Assembly (NCBI RefSeq): GCF_003990355.1
Contig: NZ_CP034670.1
Location: 2,046,001-2,110,000, forward strand
Length of the DNA: 64,000 nucleotides
Source: Eikenella corrodens
GTDB taxonomy: Bacteria > Pseudomonadota > Gammaproteobacteria > Burkholderiales > Neisseriaceae
Reading direction: 5' to 3'
This document shows positions 42,449-51,637 of this stretch, in pieces. A program made the position numbers and the translations under genes. Within the stretch, counting starts at the first letter, position 1. Each line of letters opens with the position of its first letter. A model generated the notes under the pieces. That model worked only from the letters and a program-made list of their open reading frames with translations, ran no database searches and was not told where the DNA came from.

Positions 42449-43678
42449 TCTTTCCGAACCGTATTCAAACAGCTGCCCACTGAAGGCGAAGGCGATGCAC
42501 ACCAGCAGCGCCAAGACTGCCGCCACGCTATAAGAAGCAGGATAGCCCCACCGTTCGGCCAGGCGCAGGCCGGCGAAGCCCGCGGCGTAGGTGCCGGCCA
42601 GCAGCACGGAGAATTGCAGGCTGCTATCCAGCGCGGCGGTGGCGGGCTCGGATTTGTCCATCATCAGCGCCAGCATCACGGGCAGCAGCAGGGTATAGCT
42701 CAGGCTCAGCGCCACGATTTGCAGCGGCGGCAGCCAATGGTGCAGCGCGGCGGCACGGTCTATCCAGGCAAACGAAGCCACCAGCGGCAGTTGCAGCGCG
42801 CACAGCGCGGTTACGATGCGCCGCCGCGACTGCTTGCGCGCCAGATAGCCCGCCAGCGGCGTAACCGTCATGCAGGCGAGCGGGATGGCCACGGCCAGAA
42901 TCGTGCCGGTTTGCGCGGGGCTGAAGCCCAAATCGCCCAGTTTGGGCACGAAGGTGGCGGCAATCCAGGCATAGGGCGTGGCGGCGGCGGCCAAAAGCAG
43001 CAGCCAACGCAGGCCGCGTCCGGGCAGCCGCCAGAAGCCGAGCATGCGGGCAAACAGCGTGCCGAACCCGGCGGCGGGCGGCGCATCTGCCTCCGGCTCG
43101 CGGTAAAACCACACTTGCAGCAGCAGCAAAACGTTGAACAGCAGCACCAGCCCCACGGCGGCCTGCCAGCCCAAGCGGCGGAACACCAGCAGCACCAGCG
43201 CGCCGCCAACCATCTTTCCGGCGCGGGCGGCAACGGTTTGAATCACGCCGCCGAAGCCGCGCTCGCGGTAGGGCAGCAAAACGCAGCTCAAGCCGAGCAC
43301 GGCGCAGCCGTAGAGCGTGCCGCAGGCGCACAACAGCAGGCAGGCGGCGGCCAGCGGCGGGAAGCTGTGCAGCGGGTTGATGGCGAGCAACACCAGCAGG
43401 GCAAGGCCGATGCCGCCGAGCGACACCAGCATCCAGCCGCGAAAGCGCCCGCAGCGGCCGATGCGGTAGCGTTCGATCAGGGTGGAAAACAGGATTTTGC
43501 CGCTCTCCACGCTGCCGATCAGGTAAATCCAACCCAGCTGCTTCAGGTTGAAGCCGCCGCTTTTAAGGATGGTCATCAGCGCCACCAGGTAAAAGCCGAT
43601 GAGGGTGAATTTGTAGGTGCCGGCGGTGGCGAGCAGCAGCCAGTCGCGCCGGTTCGGGCGGGATGAATCGTGTGCCAC
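42425..43678 (-). CDS. MFS permease, probable RhtX/FptX-type siderophore importer
   Basis: A 417-residue protein with about 12 hydrophobic helices. FKWQL-type AmpG residues are absent, but the layout (LLLATAGTYKFTLIGFYLVA, GSVESGKILFSTLIERYRIG, TFVPKLGDLGFSPAQTGTI) fits the AmpG-like RhtX/FptX group that brings siderophores across the inner membrane. Its place after a TonB receptor gene supports iron uptake. The final residues RYSGLKSQ and the stop lie in Correia element 12, so the native C-terminus was replaced. Confidence 0.7.
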   Translation of the reverse strand: MAHDSSRPNRRDWLLLATAGTYKFTLIGFYLVALMTILKSGGFNLKQLGWIYLIGSVESGKILFSTLIERYRIGRCGRFRGWMLVSLGGIGLALLVLLAINPLHSFPPLAAACLLLCACGTLYGCAVLGLSCVLLPYRERGFGGVIQTVAARAGKMVGGALVLLVFRRLGWQAAVGLVLLFNVLLLLQVWFYREPEADAPPAAGFGTLFARMLGFWRLPGRGLRWLLLLAAAATPYAWIAATFVPKLGDLGFSPAQTGTILAVAIPLACMTVTPLAGYLARKQSRRRIVTALCALQLPLVASFAWIDRAAALHHWLPPLQIVALSLSYTLLLPVMLALMMDKSEPATAALDSSLQFSVLLAGTYAAGFAGLRLAERWGYPASYSVAAVLALLVCIAFAFSGQLFEYGSERYSGLKSQ

Positions 43679-43689
43679 GGGCGGCCTCC

Positions 43690-44097
43690 TCAGGCTTTTT
43701 CCGGCCTAAAGGCGGCCAGCGCGGCTTCGGCGCTGCGGATGGCGGTGGCGTAGTCGGCTTCCACAATATAGTTCACGCCGAGCGTGGGCGCCATTTTGCC
43801 CGACTGCTGCCGCATCACATCCAGCTGTTCGGCATCGGGCTCGATCAGCAGCATGGCGGCGCAGCGTTCGTCCAGCAGCGGGCGGTGGGCGCGTATCCAA
43901 TCAAGATAGAGCTTGCGGTCGGCCACAATCTGGGCTTCTTCCTTTTGCAGGCGCATCGTGGCGCACACGGTGGCCAGGCGCGGGTGGCTTTGCAGCAGCA
44001 CTTCGAATGCATCGAGCCAGGCGGCAAACAGGGAAACGCCGACCAGGTCGGTGTAGAAAATGGTGCCTTGGGGCAGGGTTTTGACGGGGGTAAACAT
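43690..44097 (-). CDS. Unknown soluble protein of the TonB locus
   Basis: A 135-residue protein with no signal peptide: LPQGTIFYTDLVGVSLFAAW, LYLDWIRAHRPLLDERCAAM and APTLGVNYIVEADYATAIRS. No family recognised. It ends 11 bases before the MFS start and is probably cotranscribed with it. Confidence 0.6.
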   Translation of the reverse strand: MFTPVKTLPQGTIFYTDLVGVSLFAAWLDAFEVLLQSHPRLATVCATMRLQKEEAQIVADRKLYLDWIRAHRPLLDERCAAMLLIEPDAEQLDVMRQQSGKMAPTLGVNYIVEADYATAIRSAEAALAAFRPEKA

Positions 44098-44564
44098 GGT
44101 GGATTCCTTTTTGGTGTGGATTTGGCGGTTTCAGGTAGCCTCGATGCCTTTGCAGCCGTGTTGGGGTAAGGCTACCTGAAAACGTAAACTTTCGCGGAGT
44201 TACAACCAACTCTGCTTTTTCAGGTAGCCTTTACCGCCTTATGCCGCATGGGCTACCTGAAAAGGGAAGCGCGGCAAAGTGCCCTCCTGCGGCCTGCCTA
44301 TCCGCCCTATCACACGGGAAAGGCGAGCGGCGCCAGCGTGCTGCAGGCGGGCTACCTGGAAAGGAAGCAGGGCGGCGTGCAGGGATAAAACCTGCCCTTA
44401 CGGTTTTTCAGGTAGCCTGATCGTGCCGCGAATAGGCTACCTGAAAATTATTCGACCGCGTTCGCTCCGTTGAGGTTCGCGCTTTAGTTCCGCAGAAACG
44501 GCCTCATTCGTGGGCTGCGTTTTAACTTCGTTGAAGCTGTGTTTTCAGGTAGCCTCCGTTTTGC
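44098..44564. repeat. Dense DUS cluster
   Basis: About 470 bases with no gene hold eight DUS or near-DUS in alternating orientation (near 44130, 44168, 44218, 44249, 44349, 44409, 44434, 44541), about ten times the local average. An open frame from 44240 is made mostly of these repeats and is not called. The ACTTCGTTGAAGC box is at 44522. Confidence 0.7.
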
Positions 44565-46592
44565 CTAAAACCGCCATTCGGTACTCACGCCGATGGCGCG
44601 GGGGCGTTGGTAGAGTGAGTCGTGGCGGTCGTTGGTGGACACGAAGATCGGGCGGCGGCTGTTGAACACGTTGTCGGCATACATCGATACGCGGCCGTAT
44701 TTGAAGTTGTAGGCGGCGTAGAGGTTGAGCTGGCCGTAGCGTTTGATGCGCCCGACTTCGGCGTTGTTGGCGGCGGAGTAGTAGCCGCCGCTGAAGCGGG
44801 CATCGCCGCCGGCCTCCCAGCCGGAGGGGTGCTTCCAGGCCACGCCCAAGGTGGCGGTGTAGCGCGGGGCGCGGCCTAAGCGGTTGCCTTCGATGCCGCT
44901 GCCGGGATAGTGGCGGATGTCGGTGTGCAGAAGGCCGAGCCCGGCGGTAAGGCGCAGGCTGTCAAGCGCCTGCCAGCCGACCTGCATTTCCGCGCCGTAG
45001 GTTTGCACGCTGTTGGCGTTGCGGATCACCACGGAGTTGGGCCCGAGGTAGAAGGGGAGCTGCATGTCTTTATAGCGGTTGGCAAAAAGGTTGCCGCTCA
45101 GCTCGATCCGCCGGTCGGGCGTGCGCCAGCGGGTGTAGAGCTCGATGTTGTTGATGTATTCGGGCTGGTAGGTGTAGGTGAGCACGGGGCGGCCGAAGGT
45201 GATGCCTGCGCCGCCGGGGTTGTAGCCGCGCGCGAGTTTGAGGCCGGCGGTGAAGTGTTCGCCCGGGTGGTAGGAAAGGTCGATTTTGGGCAGGAATACG
45301 GTTTGGCCTTTGTCCAAATCCAGGCGCAGGCTGGCACCGCCGCCGTGGCGTTGGTGTTCTTCGCGCTCAAGGCGGCCGGCAAGCGTGAGGTTCCATTGCG
45401 GGGCGAACTGCCAATCGGCTTCGGCAAAGGCGGCATATACGCGGTTGGCGTCGTTGAACTTGTTGCGCCCGCCCACGCTGCGGATGTCTACGGTTTCGTC
45501 TTGGCTGCTGCGGAAGAAATACAGCCCGGCCAGGCCTTTCACGCTGCCGCCTTCGGGACGGTAGTGCAATACGGGCTCCCACTGCACTTCGTGGCCGCGC
45601 AGGGTGGCGGGCACGCCTTGCGGGTGCACGGACATGGGCAGGTGGATGCGGTCGTTGTCGTAACGTGCGTACACCAGCTTGTTTTCGAGCTTGAAGCTGT
45701 CGCTAACCTGCCAGGAAACGTCCCAAATGCCGGAGCGGGAGCCGGTTTCAAATACGGGCTTCTGCGGCAGGAAACGGGCGCTGGCGGTGTTGCCCATGAT
45801 TTCGTTTTGCGGGGCGCGCGATTTGATGTAGTTGAAGGTGAAGCGGCTGAGGAAGTTGGGATAGGCCTCGGGCGTGAAGAGCAGCTTGAAGCGGATATTG
45901 GTGTTTTCCACGCGGCGCGGGTTGCCGGCGGGGTCGTAATGCACGAAGGGCTCGTAGCTTTCGCGCTGCTGGCGCTCGGCGCTCAGGCGGAAGGCGAGGT
46001 TGTTTTTCACAATCGGGCCGGATACCATCAGCGCACCGTTGCGGGTTTTCTGGTTGCCCGCACCCAAGCGCACCGCGCCTTCCCATTCCTGAGTCGGGTC
46101 GTTGGAGCGCATCACGATGGCGCCGGCCACAGCGTTCTGCCCGCGCACCAGGCTCTGCGGCCCGCGCAAGACTTCCACCTGCCGCATATCCCACAGCGAT
46201 TGCGTGCCGAAGGCGTATTCGTTGTAAGTGGCGGAGCGGCCGTCTATCGACAAATTCAAACGCGGCCGCGTACCGGCGAAGAAGGCCACCGCGCCCACCG
46301 CCGGGCCGGAGCCGTCCACGCCGCGCACGGTGGGCAAATCGTTGCCGCTGCCCAAATCCACGGTGTTGACGGTTTGCTTGAGCAGGTCGGTGGCAGAAAG
46401 TTTGTGGCCGCTGCGGTCGATATCCGGCGCGGTGAACACATTGTGCGACGTGCCGGTTTGGAATACGGTGCGGCTGCCGCGCTCGCCGGTAACCACAATA
46501 TCGGGCAGTTGCGCGGCGGCATCGGTTTCTTCGGCGTGGGCGAAATACGGGGCGGCGGCCAGCAGGGCAAGCAGGCAGGCATTGAGTTTCAC
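44565..46592 (-). CDS. TonB-dependent outer membrane receptor
   Basis: A 675-residue siderophore or heme receptor. GTG start (46590-46592) behind AAAGGAG; signal peptide MKLNACLLALLAAAPYFAHA. Plug domain: LPDIVVTGERGSRTVF (TonB box region), TVRGVDGSGPAVGAV and VEVLRGPQSLVRGQNAVAGA. Beta-barrel follows and ends with the aromatic residue in STEWRF. No heme-specific motif is visible, so a ferric siderophore is more likely. A TetR gene is divergent, and an unknown gene and an MFS permease lie downstream on the same strand. Confidence 0.88.
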   Translation of the reverse strand: MKLNACLLALLAAAPYFAHAEETDAAAQLPDIVVTGERGSRTVFQTGTSHNVFTAPDIDRSGHKLSATDLLKQTVNTVDLGSGNDLPTVRGVDGSGPAVGAVAFFAGTRPRLNLSIDGRSATYNEYAFGTQSLWDMRQVEVLRGPQSLVRGQNAVAGAIVMRSNDPTQEWEGAVRLGAGNQKTRNGALMVSGPIVKNNLAFRLSAERQQRESYEPFVHYDPAGNPRRVENTNIRFKLLFTPEAYPNFLSRFTFNYIKSRAPQNEIMGNTASARFLPQKPVFETGSRSGIWDVSWQVSDSFKLENKLVYARYDNDRIHLPMSVHPQGVPATLRGHEVQWEPVLHYRPEGGSVKGLAGLYFFRSSQDETVDIRSVGGRNKFNDANRVYAAFAEADWQFAPQWNLTLAGRLEREEHQRHGGGASLRLDLDKGQTVFLPKIDLSYHPGEHFTAGLKLARGYNPGGAGITFGRPVLTYTYQPEYINNIELYTRWRTPDRRIELSGNLFANRYKDMQLPFYLGPNSVVIRNANSVQTYGAEMQVGWQALDSLRLTAGLGLLHTDIRHYPGSGIEGNRLGRAPRYTATLGVAWKHPSGWEAGGDARFSGGYYSAANNAEVGRIKRYGQLNLYAAYNFKYGRVSMYADNVFNSRRPIFVSTNDRHDSLYQRPRAIGVSTEWRF

Positions 46593-46635
46593 TGCGGTTT
46601 CTCCTTTGTTGGTTCGGCTCGGCGAGTACAATAAA

Positions 46636-46675
46636 AATTTACAGATTTACATTAAACATACATATACTGTAAATT
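46636..46675. promoter_or_regulatory. Candidate operator between receptor and TetR genes
   Basis: AATTTACAG (46636-46644) and CTGTAAATT (46667-46675) form a 9-bp inverted repeat with 22 bases between. It lies midway in the divergent 148-base gap and could serve the TetR regulator on both promoters. Confidence 0.5.
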
Positions 46676-46740
46676 ATAGAAAGCAACAAAAGATAATGCA
46701 AGCGATTATCGAATGCTTGCCAAAAGAAAGGTATTCCCAC

Positions 46741-47328
46741 ATGCCCCACAGCAAAAAACGGCAGGCACTGCGCGAAACAGCGAAAAATCTGTTTTACACC
46801 CAAGGCTTTGCTGCCGTTTCCGTAGAAGCCATTTGCACCGCCGCCCACACCAGCCGCGTAACCTTCTACAAATACTACTCCGGCAAAAACGCGCTGGTGC
46901 AGGAACTGTTTGCCGAACAGAAAGAACAGGTGCGCAGCCGACTCGAAGGCCTGTTGGCGCAGCAATGCAGCCTGGAAGAGGCCGCTGCTGCCCTATTCTC
47001 CATCCAACGCGAATCCATGGCCGAACTCTATTCCGTGCCCGTGCTCGACGACATCGCCAATGTGGCCGATTTGGAGTTGGAACGCTTTTTCCGCAGCATG
47101 GAAGAAGAGAAATATCAGTTTATGCGCAGCTTTTTTCACACCCTGCAACAGCGCAAACTCATCCACCACAGCCTGCCGCCCGAACTCATCGACCTCTTCA
47201 TCCGCCAAATGGACAGCCTCATGCGCCATCCCAGCCTCGCCGAACTCTACACCCCCGCCCTGCAACGACTGCCGCAGGATATATTGCAACTCCTGCTCTA
47301 CGGCCTCACCAGCCGGGAAGCAGAATAA
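46741..47328 (+). CDS. TetR-family regulator
   Basis: A 195-residue repressor-type protein. The N-terminal helix-turn-helix is ALRETAKNLFYTQGFAAVSV, EAICTAAHTSRVTFYKYYSG. The rest is a helical ligand domain. ATG at 46741 follows AAAGG by 9 bases; an alternative ATG is at 46696. It is divergent from the TonB receptor gene, which it probably controls. The ligand is unknown. Confidence 0.85.
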   Translation: MPHSKKRQALRETAKNLFYTQGFAAVSVEAICTAAHTSRVTFYKYYSGKNALVQELFAEQKEQVRSRLEGLLAQQCSLEEAAAALFSIQRESMAELYSVPVLDDIANVADLELERFFRSMEEEKYQFMRSFFHTLQQRKLIHHSLPPELIDLFIRQMDSLMRHPSLAELYTPALQRLPQDILQLLLYGLTSREAE

Positions 47329-47353
47329 GGCAGCCCGGCTAAACAAAAGGCTA

Positions 47354-47410
47354 CCTGAAAGTATCAGCTTCAACGAAGTTAAAACAAGTTCTGAGAGTTT
47401 CTGCAGCACT
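47354..47410. repeat. Extended DUS repeat with TTCAACGAAGTTAAAAC
   Basis: A DUS at 47348-47360 is followed by CAGCTTCAACGAAGTTAAAAC and GTTTCTGCAGCAC, the reverse of the unit at 30030-30066 and 44490-44553. Confidence 0.5.
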
Positions 47411-47493
47411 GAAACTCCAGGTAGTTCTCATGCTCACCCCAAGCCCAACCCGCGTTATAATCCACTCCCACCAATCACACAGAAACCACCGCC

Positions 47494-47721
47494 ATGCCCC
47501 CTACCCTAGAGCTCGACCTCACCGGCCTCAAATGCCCCCTGCCCATTCTCCGCGCCAAAAAAGCACTGGCCACTTTGGAAGCAGGGCAGATACTTTCCGT
47601 GCGCGCCACCGACCCCGGCGCCCCCGACGACTTTGCCGCCTTCTGCCGCCAAACCGGCCACCAACTGCTCGCTTCCGGCACGGATAACGGCGTGTTCGTT
47701 TTGGTGATCCAACACAAATAG
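47494..47721 (+). CDS. tusA: TusA-family sulfur carrier
   Basis: A 75-residue protein with the single-cysteine motif LDLTGLKCPLPILRAKKAL (Cys14) typical of TusA/SirA. It passes persulfide sulfur to tRNA 2-thiouridine or other pathways. TATAAT at 47456-47461 is a likely -10. Short length is normal for the family. pyrC follows after a DUS pair. Confidence 0.88.
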   Translation: MPPTLELDLTGLKCPLPILRAKKALATLEAGQILSVRATDPGAPDDFAAFCRQTGHQLLASGTDNGVFVLVIQHK

Positions 47722-47839
47722 CCCGGCTTTACCGCAATATCGTTTTAACCAACCTTGGAACACAGTTTCAGGTAGCCTTATCCACCCAGCATCCCAAGGC
47801 TACCTGAAAACACTATCTATCCAACCAAGAAAGTCCGCC

Positions 47840-48877
47840 ATGCAAACCCTCACCCTCCTCCGCCCCGACGATATGCACCTGCACCTGCGCGACGGCGACA
47901 CCCTGCGCCACGTTTTGCCGCACACCGCCCGCCAGATGGGTCGTGCCGTGATCATGCCCAACCTCAAGCCACCGGTGATTAGCGTGGCCGATGCCTTGGC
48001 CTACCGCGAACGCATCCTCGCCGCCCTGCCCGCCGGCAGCCGCTTCCAACCGTTGATGACGCTCTATCTCACCGACCACGCCACCCCCGCCCTGGTGCGG
48101 GAAGCCAAAGCTGCCGGCATCGTCGCCTTCAAACTCTACCCCGCCGGCGCCACCACCAACTCAGACAGCGGCGTAACCGACCTGTTCAAACTTCTGCCCG
48201 TGCTCGAAGAAATTGCCGCCCAAGATCTGCGCTTTCTGGTGCACGGCGAAGTAACCGCCCCCGCCATCGACATCTTCGACCGCGAAGCCGCATTCATCGA
48301 GCGTATCCTCCTGCCCGTGCTGAATAAAGTGCCCGGCCTCAAAACCGTATTCGAACACATCACCACCGCCGAAGCCGCCCGCCTCGTGTGCCAAAGCGGC
48401 GAAAATCTCGCCGCCAGCGTTACCCCGCAGCACCTGCTGCTCAACCGCAACGACCTTTTGGTCGGCGGCGTGCACCCGCACCACTACTGCCTGCCCGTGC
48501 TCAAACGCGAAAGCCACCGCCAAGCCCTGCTCGAAGCCGTATCCGGCGCGCAATCGCACAAATTCTTCCTCGGCACCGACTCCGCGCCGCACCCGCAACA
48601 CGCCAAAGAAAACGCCTGCGGCTGCGCCGGCATGTTCAGCGCCGCCACCGCCATCGAGCTCTACGCCGAAGCCTTCGAGCAAATCGGCGCGCTCGATAAA
48701 CTCGAAGCCTTCGCCTCGAAAAACGGCGCCCGCTTCTACGGCCTGCCCGAAAACACCGACACCATCACCCTGTTGAAACAAGCGCAAACCGTGCCGAACA
48801 GCTTCCCCATCGGCAACGGCGGGCAACTCGTCCCCATGCGCGCCGGCGGCAGCGTGGCTTGGACGATGCAATCGTAA
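47840..48877 (+). CDS. pyrC: Dihydroorotase
   Basis: A 345-residue class-II dihydroorotase of pyrimidine synthesis. DDMHLHLRDG holds the first zinc histidines, FKLYPAGATTNSDSGVT the carboxylated lysine, FLVHGEV and VFEHITT further histidine ligands, and FLGTDSAPH the catalytic aspartate. Normal length; ATG at 47840 after AGAAAG. Confidence 0.95.
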   Translation: MQTLTLLRPDDMHLHLRDGDTLRHVLPHTARQMGRAVIMPNLKPPVISVADALAYRERILAALPAGSRFQPLMTLYLTDHATPALVREAKAAGIVAFKLYPAGATTNSDSGVTDLFKLLPVLEEIAAQDLRFLVHGEVTAPAIDIFDREAAFIERILLPVLNKVPGLKTVFEHITTAEAARLVCQSGENLAASVTPQHLLLNRNDLLVGGVHPHHYCLPVLKRESHRQALLEAVSGAQSHKFFLGTDSAPHPQHAKENACGCAGMFSAATAIELYAEAFEQIGALDKLEAFASKNGARFYGLPENTDTITLLKQAQTVPNSFPIGNGGQLVPMRAGGSVAWTMQS

Positions 48878-48903
48878 GCCCTGCCCACTCTGATTACGAT
48901 ACA

Positions 48904-48937
48904 AAAAGGCTACCTGAAATTTTTCAGGTAGCCTTTT
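48904..48937. terminator. Inverted DUS terminator between pyrC and xthA
   Basis: AAAAGGCTACCTGAAA and TTTCAGGTAGCCTTTT with a 2-base loop. It serves both convergent genes. Confidence 0.8.
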
Positions 48938-48955
48938 CATTGCGGCAACGATGTG

Positions 48956-49723
48956 CTATTCAAACTCCGCCCACACCGGCGCGTGGTCGCTGGGGCGTTC
49001 CAGCGCGCGCGGGGCGGTGTCTACGCCGGCGGCGGCAAGGCGCGGCAGCAGGGCTTGGCTGGCGAGGATGTGGTCGATGCGCAGGCCGAGTTTGCGGCGG
49101 AACATATTCATGCGGTAGTCCCACCAGGTGTAGAGCGGTTCGTCGGGGTGCAGGCGGCGCAGGCTGTCGGTGAGGCCGAGGTCGAGCAGGGTTTGAAACC
49201 AGGCGCGTTCTTCAGCGGAGCAGAGGATTTTGCCCTGCCATTTTTCCGGGTCGTACACATCCAAATCGGCGGGGGCGATGTTGAAATCGCCAAGCAGCAC
49301 CAATTCCGGATGCTGCGCCAATTCGCTGCGGATAAATTCGGCCAGCGCGGCAAACCATTGCTGTTTATAGGCAAATTTTTCGCTGCCCACGGCTTCGCCG
49401 TTCACGCAATATACGTCCACCACGCGCACGCCGCCGATGGTGGCGGCAATCACGCGCCGTTGCGGGTCGTTGGGCAGGGCGGGCAGGCCGGTGTGCACAT
49501 TTTGCGCTTCTTCTTTGCTCAGGATGGCCACGCCGTTGTAGGTTTTCTGCCCGCTCCACACGGCGCGGTAGCCGAGCATTTCGAAGGCGGAAAGCGGAAA
49601 CTGGTCTTGATCCAGCTTGAGCTCTTGCAGGCAGAGCACGTCGGGCTGGTGCTGAATCAGCCAGTCGCTCACGTGCGGCAGGCGCACTTTGAGGGAGTTT
49701 ACGTTCCAAGTGGCGATTTTCAT
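48956..49723 (-). CDS. xthA: Exodeoxyribonuclease III
   Basis: A 255-residue AP endonuclease/3'-phosphatase for base-excision repair. KIATWNVNSLKVRL, CLQELKLDQDQFP with the catalytic glutamate, LLGDFNIAP, and the C-terminal RIDHILAS and PSDHAPVWAEF are all present. It ends with the His-Ala-Pro motif. Typical length. Confidence 0.93.
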   Translation of the reverse strand: MKIATWNVNSLKVRLPHVSDWLIQHQPDVLCLQELKLDQDQFPLSAFEMLGYRAVWSGQKTYNGVAILSKEEAQNVHTGLPALPNDPQRRVIAATIGGVRVVDVYCVNGEAVGSEKFAYKQQWFAALAEFIRSELAQHPELVLLGDFNIAPADLDVYDPEKWQGKILCSAEERAWFQTLLDLGLTDSLRRLHPDEPLYTWWDYRMNMFRRKLGLRIDHILASQALLPRLAAAGVDTAPRALERPSDHAPVWAEFE

Positions 49724-49813
49724 GGCGTTTGCTTTCGGAATGAATTTTTCAGGTAGCCTGCACCGATAGTGAGGCTACCTGAAAGTATGTGTTGCAACAA
49801 AATTGAAATCTGC

Positions 49814-50008
49814 TTATTCGGCTTCGTCTATCCAAGCCTGCTGCACGGCTTCGAGGATGCGCTCGCCGCAACGCTGCGGGTCGTCGTCAAACTCGGGCAA
49901 ATCGAGGATGAGCTGACGCAGCTGGGTGAAGCGGACGGTTTTCGGGTCGATGTCGGGATGACGGTCGAAGAGTTCTTCGGCGATGCGTTGGGTGTCGGTC
50001 CATTTCAT
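49814..50008 (-). CDS. iscX: IscX (Fe-S assembly adaptor)
   Basis: A 64-residue acidic protein, MKWTDTQRIAEELFDRHPDI, DPKTVRFTQL, and LPEFDDDPQ. IscX binds IscS and modulates iron-sulfur assembly. It lies 17 bases after the ferredoxin gene, on the same strand, with a DUS between them. The other isc genes are not here. Confidence 0.9.
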   Translation of the reverse strand: MKWTDTQRIAEELFDRHPDIDPKTVRFTQLRQLILDLPEFDDDPQRCGERILEAVQQAWIDEAE

Positions 50009-50025
50009 GATGAGGCTACCTGAAA

Positions 50026-50364
50026 TCAGTGTTCGCGGGCGTGGTTGATGGTGTATTTGGGAATTTCCACCACGAGGTCTTCGCTGCCTACTTTGGCCTG
50101 GCAGCTCAGGCGCGATTCGGCTTCCAAGCCCCAGGCTTGGTCGAGCAGGTCTTCTTCGATTTCGCTCGGTTCTTCCAGGCTGTCAAAGCCTTGGCGCACG
50201 ATCACGTGGCAGGTGGTGCAGGCGCAGGATTGCTCACAGGCGTGCTCGATTTCGATGCCGTTGTCGAGCAACAGGCTGCAAATGCTTTCGCCTTCGGGGG
50301 CGTTTTCGATGATTTTGCCTTCGGGACACAATTCGCTGTGCGGCAAGACGGTTACTTTAGGCAT
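50026..50364 (-). CDS. fdx: ISC-type [2Fe-2S] ferredoxin
   Basis: A 112-residue adrenodoxin-type ferredoxin. Cluster ligands are Cys43, Cys49 and Cys52 (ACEQSCACTTCHVIV) and Cys88 (RLSCQAKVG). It donates electrons in iron-sulfur cluster assembly and pairs with iscX downstream. Normal length. Confidence 0.93.
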   Translation of the reverse strand: MPKVTVLPHSELCPEGKIIENAPEGESICSLLLDNGIEIEHACEQSCACTTCHVIVRQGFDSLEEPSEIEEDLLDQAWGLEAESRLSCQAKVGSEDLVVEIPKYTINHAREH

Positions 50365-50413
50365 GGTGTGTGCTTTCTTAGCTGAATTTTTGAGTGGCGT
50401 ATTGTAACGGAAA

Positions 50414-50452
50414 AGGCTACCTGAAAACAGTTGATTGCTTTTCAGGTAGCCT
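50414..50452. terminator. Inverted DUS pair between mltB and fdx
   Basis: AGGCTACCTGAAAA and TTTTCAGGTAGCCT with an 11-base loop, 15 bases beyond the mltB stop. Confidence 0.6.
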
Positions 50453-50467
50453 CTATTGCAACGGGGC

Positions 50468-51523
50468 TTACAGCTTGCCGCCGCCCACGCCGTTGGCGAT
50501 TTCGCGCACCGCGCTCACATACAGGCGGCTGTGGTTGTATTGCCAAACGGCGAAGAAATTGTTGAGGCCGATATAGTAGTCATACTGGCCGGGCGCGGTT
50601 TCCAGGCGGAACAGCACGGCTTTTTCGTGGTCGGCCACTTCCTCCAGCGGCGTTACCCCCATCTGCCGCAGCTCGCCCACGGTTTTATTCAGCGCGGTTT
50701 TTTCATCAATCAGCGCCAGCAATTCCGGCGTGGGCACCATCGACACCGGCACCATCACCTTGCCACCGCGCCGCCAGCCGTGCGCCTTCAGATAGTTGGC
50801 CACCGACGCCGCCACATCCGGCACGCTGCCCCAGATGTTGCGTTGGCCGTCGCCATCGTAATCCACCGCCCATTTGCGGTAGCTCGACGGCATAAACTGC
50901 GGCATCCCCATCGCCCCGGCATAGCTGCCGGTGAAGCTGAACGGATCGCGTCCTTCTTCTTTGGCCATCAGCAGGAATTCATGCAGCTCCTGCTGGAAAA
51001 ACTCGCCACGGCGCGGGTAGCCGAACGCCAGCGTGGGCAGCGAATCGGCCAGGCGGAAGCTGCCCATATTGCTGCCGTAGTTCGTTTCGATGCCCACAAT
51101 CGCCACCAACACTTCCGCCGGCACGCCGTACTCGCTCGCCACTTGGTCGAGCACTTGGCGGTATTGCTGGTAGAAGCGGCGGCCGCCGTTGATTTTGCCC
51201 GCACCGGCATTGCCGCTGCGGAACTCATACCACGGGCGCGACGTGCCGGGGCGGTTCATGATGTTGATAATATTGTCCTTATACACCGATTGCGCGAAAA
51301 ACTGCTGCAACTGGCCTTCGCCCATCACGCCCAACCCGGCCTGCTGCCGGATAAAACGCTGCACTTCGGCATTTTGGCTGAACCCGGTTTCCGACACCGG
51401 CAAGGCCGATGCTTCCGGCACCGCCTTCTGCGCCTCCGACACAGGCGCAATCGGCTGCTCGCTGCTGCATGCGGCCAACACAAACAAAACGGCTAAAGCG
51501 GGGGCAAATTTCAATTTCATCAT
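50468..51523 (-). CDS. mltB: Membrane-bound lytic transglycosylase B
   Basis: A 351-residue lipoprotein that cleaves peptidoglycan glycan strands. Signal with lipobox VLFVLAAC (Cys19). The catalytic glutamate is in VAIVGIETNYGSNMG, and FTGSYAGAMGMPQFMPSSYR and DYDGDGQRNIW are family blocks. The start MMKLKFAP is chosen because GGAAA precedes it; the longer TTG start was rejected. Normal size. Confidence 0.92.
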   Translation of the reverse strand: MMKLKFAPALAVLFVLAACSSEQPIAPVSEAQKAVPEASALPVSETGFSQNAEVQRFIRQQAGLGVMGEGQLQQFFAQSVYKDNIINIMNRPGTSRPWYEFRSGNAGAGKINGGRRFYQQYRQVLDQVASEYGVPAEVLVAIVGIETNYGSNMGSFRLADSLPTLAFGYPRRGEFFQQELHEFLLMAKEEGRDPFSFTGSYAGAMGMPQFMPSSYRKWAVDYDGDGQRNIWGSVPDVAASVANYLKAHGWRRGGKVMVPVSMVPTPELLALIDEKTALNKTVGELRQMGVTPLEEVADHEKAVLFRLETAPGQYDYYIGLNNFFAVWQYNHSRLYVSAVREIANGVGGGKL

Positions 51524-51585
51524 GGTTTCCAAGCAAACAAACAATGCATAAAGTGTAGCACAGGCAGCCAACCCGACGCGAATGC

Positions 51586-51617
51586 AAAGGCTACCTGAAA
51601 ACTTTCAGGTAGCCTTT
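51586..51617. terminator. Inverted DUS pair between amiC and mltB
   Basis: AAAGGCTACCTGAAA and TTTCAGGTAGCCTTT with a 2-base loop, 21 bases beyond the amiC stop. Confidence 0.7.
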
Positions 51618-51637
51618 AATGCTTGCCGGTCAAGCAG

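Noticed and set aside
44240..44420. Open frame of about 60 codons in the DUS cluster
   Set aside because: Built from DUS copies and lacking homology-like pattern.
44910..46634. 574-codon open frame antisense to the TonB receptor
   Set aside because: Shadow of the receptor gene; composition-biased and without a ribosome site.
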